Source of the DNA: an uncultured Prevotellaceae bacterium
GTDB lineage: Bacteria > Bacteroidota > Bacteroidia > Bacteroidales > Bacteroidaceae
Reading direction: 5' to 3'
Assembly: GCA_947176655.1 (NCBI GenBank)
Contig: CAMWRK010000078.1
Coordinates: forward strand, 1-8,956
Length of the DNA stretch: 8,956 nucleotides
Part shown: one piece after another, positions 6,042 through 8,956 of the stretch
Layout: every line of letters starts with the position of its first letter
Position numbering within the stretch: position 1 is the first letter of the stretch
Translations under genes and position numbers: made by a program
The notes under the pieces: model-generated
Told to the model about the DNA's origin: nothing
Seen by the model: the letters and a program-made list of their open reading frames with translations, nothing else
Databases searched by the model: none

Positions 6042-6046
6042 CTTTG
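6014..6046 (+). promoter_or_regulatory. Bacteroidetes-type promoter for pgk
   Basis: TTTTG (6014-6018) and TAACTTTG (6039-6046) are separated by 20 bp, matching the Bacteroidetes sigma-ABfr consensus (TTTG, 19-21 bp, TAnnTTTG). Transcription would start near 6052 and leave a leader of about 40 nt. The promoter lies inside the last codons and stop of nth. Confidence 0.8.
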
Positions 6047-6091
6047 TGTGCGAAATACTTTTAACCTATATATTAAAACGTTATTTTGATT

Positions 6092-7339
6092 ATGACTATC
6101 AATCAGTACAACTTTGCCGGCAAGAAGGCAATTGTCCGCGTGGACTTCAACGTGCCTCTGGACGAGAACGGTAACATCACCGATGACACCCGTATACGTG
6201 GCGCACTGCCCACATTGAAGAAGATTATCGCAGACGGCGGTGCTGCCATCATCATGAGCCACATGGGCAAGCCCAAAGGTAAGGTCAACCCAAAACTCTC
6301 TCTGGGGCAGATACGCGCCGCAGTCGAGGCTGCACTTGGTTGCCCTGTTGCTTTCGCCGATGACTGTGCCAAGGCCGCCGATGCCGCCGCCGCGCTGAAG
6401 ATGGGTGAGGCTCTGCTGCTGGAAAACCTCCGTTACTATCCCGAGGAGGAAGGCAAGCCCGTAGGTGTGGAAAAAGGCACTCCCGAATACGACGAGGCCA
6501 AGAAGGAAATGAAAACACGTCAGGCCGAGTTCGCAAAGACTCTGGCAAGCTATGCCGACTGCTACGTAATGGATGCTTTCGGAACAGCACACCGCAAGCA
6601 TGCATCTACTGCCGTAATCGCCGATTATTTCGATGCAGACAACAAGATGCTCGGCTATCTGATGGAGAAAGAGGTTGAGGCTGTGGACAATGTCCTGTCC
6701 AACATCAAGCGTCCCTTCATTGCCATCATGGGCGGTTCAAAGGTATCTTCAAAGATAGGCATCATCGAGAACCTACTGGGCAAGGTGGACAAACTGATAC
6801 TGTGCGGCGGCATGACATACACATTTGCCAAGGCTCATGGCGGCAATGTAGGCCAGTCCATCTGTGAGCTGGACAAACTGGATGTGGCTCTTGGCGTGGA
6901 AGAACTGGCCAAGAAAAACGGCGTAGAGCTTGTTATGGCTCCCGATGCTCTCTGCGGCGATGACTTCAAGAACGACTGCAACACACAGGTATGTCCCGCA
7001 GACAATATTCCAGAGGGCTGGGAAGGTCTGGATGCAGGTCCGAAAGCCCAGAAACTGTTCGCAGAGGCAATCAAAGGTTGCAAGACCATACTGTGGAACG
7101 GCCCTGCCGGTGTCTTCGAGATGGAAACTTTCACCGGTGGTTCACGCGCAATCGGCAACGCCATTGCCGAAGCTACCGCAGAAGGTGCATTCTCTCTGAT
7201 TGGCGGTGGCGACTCTGTCGCTTGTGTCAACAAGTTCGGTCTGGCAGACAAGGTTTCCTACATCTCCACTGGCGGCGGTGCTCTTCTGGAAGCTATCGAA
7301 GGCAAGGTTCTCCCAGGTGTAGCTGCAATCAAGGGCTAA
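6092..7339 (+). CDS. pgk: Phosphoglycerate kinase
   Basis: This glycolytic enzyme transfers phosphate from 1,3-bisphosphoglycerate to ADP in the cytoplasm. The 415-residue product has the signature VRVDFNVPLD (15-24), the substrate-binding SHMGKPKGK (56-64), the hinge and nucleotide motifs GGSKVSSKIG (214-223) and LWNGPAGVFE (334-343), and the glycine-rich loops GGGDS (371-375) and STGGGA (392-397). All key regions are intact. Relative to E. coli Pgk it has an insertion of about two dozen residues after LENLRYY (residues about 117-143), which I believe is usual in Bacteroidetes. ATG 6092 is chosen because the sequence TINQYNFAGKKAIVRVDFN from there aligns with family N-termini; a TTG two codons upstream (6086) is not needed. 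No Shine-Dalgarno is seen. Its own promoter and terminator make it monocistronic. The gene is GC-rich (68% at 6361-6420), unlike the start of the peptide cluster. Confidence 0.98.
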   Translation: MTINQYNFAGKKAIVRVDFNVPLDENGNITDDTRIRGALPTLKKIIADGGAAIIMSHMGKPKGKVNPKLSLGQIRAAVEAALGCPVAFADDCAKAADAAAALKMGEALLLENLRYYPEEEGKPVGVEKGTPEYDEAKKEMKTRQAEFAKTLASYADCYVMDAFGTAHRKHASTAVIADYFDADNKMLGYLMEKEVEAVDNVLSNIKRPFIAIMGGSKVSSKIGIIENLLGKVDKLILCGGMTYTFAKAHGGNVGQSICELDKLDVALGVEELAKKNGVELVMAPDALCGDDFKNDCNTQVCPADNIPEGWEGLDAGPKAQKLFAEAIKGCKTILWNGPAGVFEMETFTGGSRAIGNAIAEATAEGAFSLIGGGDSVACVNKFGLADKVSYISTGGGALLEAIEGKVLPGVAAIKG

Positions 7340-7375
7340 AACTAAATACGCAAGACCATAGAAATATGCAACAAG

Positions 7376-7411
7376 CAAGGGACGTGCCGTTTCAGCGCGT
7401 CCCTTGTTTTT
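7376..7411 (+). terminator. Intrinsic terminator of pgk
   Basis: CAAGGGACG (7376-7384) pairs perfectly with CGTCCCTTG (7398-7406); the stem can extend by TGC/GCG (7385-7387 with 7395-7397, one G-U), leaving a 7-nt loop. Five T (7407-7411) follow directly. It lies 36 bp after the pgk stop. Confidence 0.92.
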
Positions 7412-7459
7412 CAAAAAAACGTATCCGGTAAAAGGACATAGCACAAATACAGACGTAAC

Positions 7460-8209
7460 ATGCACAGGTTTCTACCGATAGTGCTTGCCGGGCTACTCTT
7501 TGGCACAGGAATAATGACATCGTGCCGTCAAACAGGCAAGGACAACCAAGACGAGATATTCTGCGATAAAGACTCTGCCACGCTGAAAGTGGCCATACTA
7601 CCAATCAGGGAGTGCGACGTACTGCGTTATGCTCAGGAAAGCGGACTGGCAGAGCAGATGGGGCTGAGACTGGAAGTGATACCTTTCGATGCCACGATGG
7701 ACATCGACACAGCCATACTGTCAGAAACTGCTCATGTATATTTCTGCGACTCTCTGCGTATACAACGCATCGAGAACGACTCGCTCCGTCCGGATGCGTT
7801 GCTGCATGTCCCGGTGAAAGCAATGCTCATTGCCAACAAGGACAAAAACATCGAGAATGTTGCCGGCCTGCATACGCACATGGTAGGCCTGACCAGATGG
7901 AGCCAATTGGAACAATGGGCGGAGGAAATGTCCGACACGGTATCCGAGACAAATATATATCATGCACAGATAAACAGCATCCCACTCAGATACAGAATGG
8001 TGTATGACGGACTTATAGATGCTGCCATCATTCCGCAACCGTGGGCTGACTCACTGACGGACACAGGCCATCGTCTGCTCGAAGAGCGCATACTCTACGG
8101 TATGGGCTTTTTCACCAGTCCACACATCCGGAATGACAGCCTGCGGCAAAAGCAGGCCCAGCTACTGAAAAAAGTATATACCGAAGCTCTCGGTCAACAG
8201 ACAGACTGA
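7460..8209 (+). CDS. Lipoprotein resembling an ABC-type substrate-binding protein
   Basis: This 249-residue predicted lipoprotein has an N-terminal hydrophobic segment (residues 4-19) followed by MTSC with C22 as the lipidated cysteine. Residues about 42-220 follow the order of a small periplasmic binding protein of the NMT1/TauA kind: a first strand LKVAILPI (42-49), a helix after DVLRYAQESGLAEQMG, a strand LEVIPF (71-76), the central crossing strand VKAMLIANKDK (119-129), then GLHTHMVGLTR (136-146) and the second-lobe YDGLIDAAIIPQPWADSL (182-199). This resemblance is by pattern, not by search. At 249 residues it is short for the class, and no permease or ATPase gene is in view, so the ligand and partner are unknown. 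It starts 49 bp after the pgk terminator; no convincing promoter is seen there. The next gene starts 40 bp after its stop. Confidence 0.72.
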   Translation: MHRFLPIVLAGLLFGTGIMTSCRQTGKDNQDEIFCDKDSATLKVAILPIRECDVLRYAQESGLAEQMGLRLEVIPFDATMDIDTAILSETAHVYFCDSLRIQRIENDSLRPDALLHVPVKAMLIANKDKNIENVAGLHTHMVGLTRWSQLEQWAEEMSDTVSETNIYHAQINSIPLRYRMVYDGLIDAAIIPQPWADSLTDTGHRLLEERILYGMGFFTSPHIRNDSLRQKQAQLLKKVYTEALGQQTD

Positions 8210-8249
8210 TTTATAACAGAACACCTCATACATAAAAAGCAACGACATC

Positions 8250-8956
8250 ATGCCACTATCTCTCGAACTTTCATACCTGTACCTCGATTGGTACTGCCAC
8301 GACGGCAAGCCGTCAAGATACGCTGCCCTGCTGCACTTCCTGAACCTGTGGATGTGGGATGGCAAGGACGAAGTGTACTTTCCGGAACGTCAGGCTGAAG
8401 CCTTTGTGCAGATGGCGGAGCATGAAGACCGGGAAATACGTGCCATAGCTCTGAGCGGCACTGTGTTGATGGCCATACGGCATGGCGACAGACTGCCGGC
8501 ATCTATGGCAAATGCCTTTCTGCAATGGGCGGAAAACGGCACTTTGCAGGAGGAGATTATCGAGACACAGAAATATCTTCTTACATCAGTCACGGGACTG
8601 AAGATGCAGAAAAGGCTCCATGATGAGGTGCTGGACAAGATGCAGAAAGAACAGCAGACCATACGCGAAAAGCTGGGTATGGAGGACGACGAGGATGTCC
8701 GCATGGAAATTGCAGAGGAAGGCAACAAGAGAATGATGTCATACGTACAGAAACTGCATGCCATGGTGCAAGACGGCATCGACATGAACCTCGGCACATT
8801 CGCATCGCTGCGCGGACTGGATTTTTTCAAGGAACTGAAGAACTGGTTGCTGGATTTCGACATCAACCATCCGCAACTTATCGGACTCGGAGACAAGAAA
8901 CCGATAGCCAACGCTCTTTTCGGACACGGCGACTTGTGCGACCTGGATAAATATGC
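8250..8956 (+). CDS. Unrecognised helical protein (3' partial)
   Basis: An open frame runs from ATG 8250 to the window edge (235 complete codons); an in-frame TAA at 8214 limits how far upstream it could begin. I do not recognise the family. There is no signal peptide or membrane segment, so it is probably cytoplasmic. The sequence is mostly helical: a Trp/Tyr-rich N-terminus (YLYLDWYCHDGK, 10-20; LNLWMWDGKD, 31-40), a segment reminiscent of HEAT-like helical pairs (REIRAIALSGTVLMAIRHGDR, 61-81), and a charged, possibly coiled-coil stretch (about 117-172). The later part (DFFKELKNWLLDFDINHP, 191-208) could begin another helical-repeat domain. Codon use fits the neighbouring chromosomal genes. 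It may be co-transcribed with the lipoprotein gene 40 bp upstream. Confidence 0.75.
   Translation, partial: MPLSLELSYLYLDWYCHDGKPSRYAALLHFLNLWMWDGKDEVYFPERQAEAFVQMAEHEDREIRAIALSGTVLMAIRHGDRLPASMANAFLQWAENGTLQEEIIETQKYLLTSVTGLKMQKRLHDEVLDKMQKEQQTIREKLGMEDDEDVRMEIAEEGNKRMMSYVQKLHAMVQDGIDMNLGTFASLRGLDFFKELKNWLLDFDINHPQLIGLGDKKPIANALFGHGDLCDLDKY

Noticed and set aside
6086..6091. TTG 6086 as the pgk start
   Set aside because: ATG 6092 gives an N-terminus typical of the family and is the stronger start codon.
6208..6234. Insertion element or foreign DNA within pgk because of its enlarged loop
   Set aside because: The frame is intact throughout and the extra loop (residues about 117-143) is probably normal for Bacteroidetes Pgk.
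5361..6601. Antisense open frames opposite nth and pgk
   Set aside because: Both sense genes have complete family signatures; the antisense frames are by-products of GC-rich codons.

Overview
The window looks like chromosomal DNA of a Bacteroidales bacterium (Bacteroidaceae/Prevotellaceae-like). The grounds are a TTTTG-N20-TAACTTTG promoter of the Bacteroidetes type ahead of pgk, weak or absent Shine-Dalgarno sequences, an exported M64 metallopeptidase of the Bacteroides type, and a phosphoglycerate kinase with an enlarged N-domain loop. The genus cannot be fixed from the sequence alone. All genes that I accept lie on the + strand.

Left part (1-3879): one compact cluster that reads as a complete peptide-modification and export system. 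It opens with the 3' part of a precursor gene whose product carries a twin-arginine (Tat) signal and then a core of twelve cysteines, eleven of them spaced as CXXXC. After a 12-bp hairpin come a radical SAM/SPASM maturase (375-1613), a second SPASM protein that has lost the radical SAM cluster motif (1619-2548), a 92-residue accessory protein (2539-2817), tatA (2824-3096) and tatC (3097-3879). From rSAM to tatC the genes are 6 bp or less apart, abut, or overlap. The architecture matches what I remember as the CXXX-repeat RiPP families (precursor, radical SAM maturase, 'CXXX repeat peptide maturase', 'CXXX repeat peptide modification system protein'). The inferred logic is that the cysteine repeat is cross-linked or otherwise modified in the cytoplasm, and the resulting rigid peptide is exported through the Tat translocon encoded by the same operon. 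The chemistry and the function of the product are unknown. The first two genes are partly AT-rich (about 27% GC in parts of the rSAM gene), unlike the housekeeping genes to the right, which suggests acquisition or mosaicism.

Middle part (3880-6041): a 211-bp gap with a hairpin and a possible promoter half-site, then a secreted M64-family zinc peptidase (4091-5386) overlapping by 11 bp the gene for endonuclease III (nth, 5376-6041).

Right part (6042-8956): a good Bacteroidetes promoter embedded in the end of nth drives pgk (true start 6092), which ends in a strong intrinsic terminator (7376-7411). Then come a small lipoprotein resembling an ABC-type substrate-binding protein (7460-8209) and the 5' part of an unrecognised helical protein gene (8250 to the window edge).
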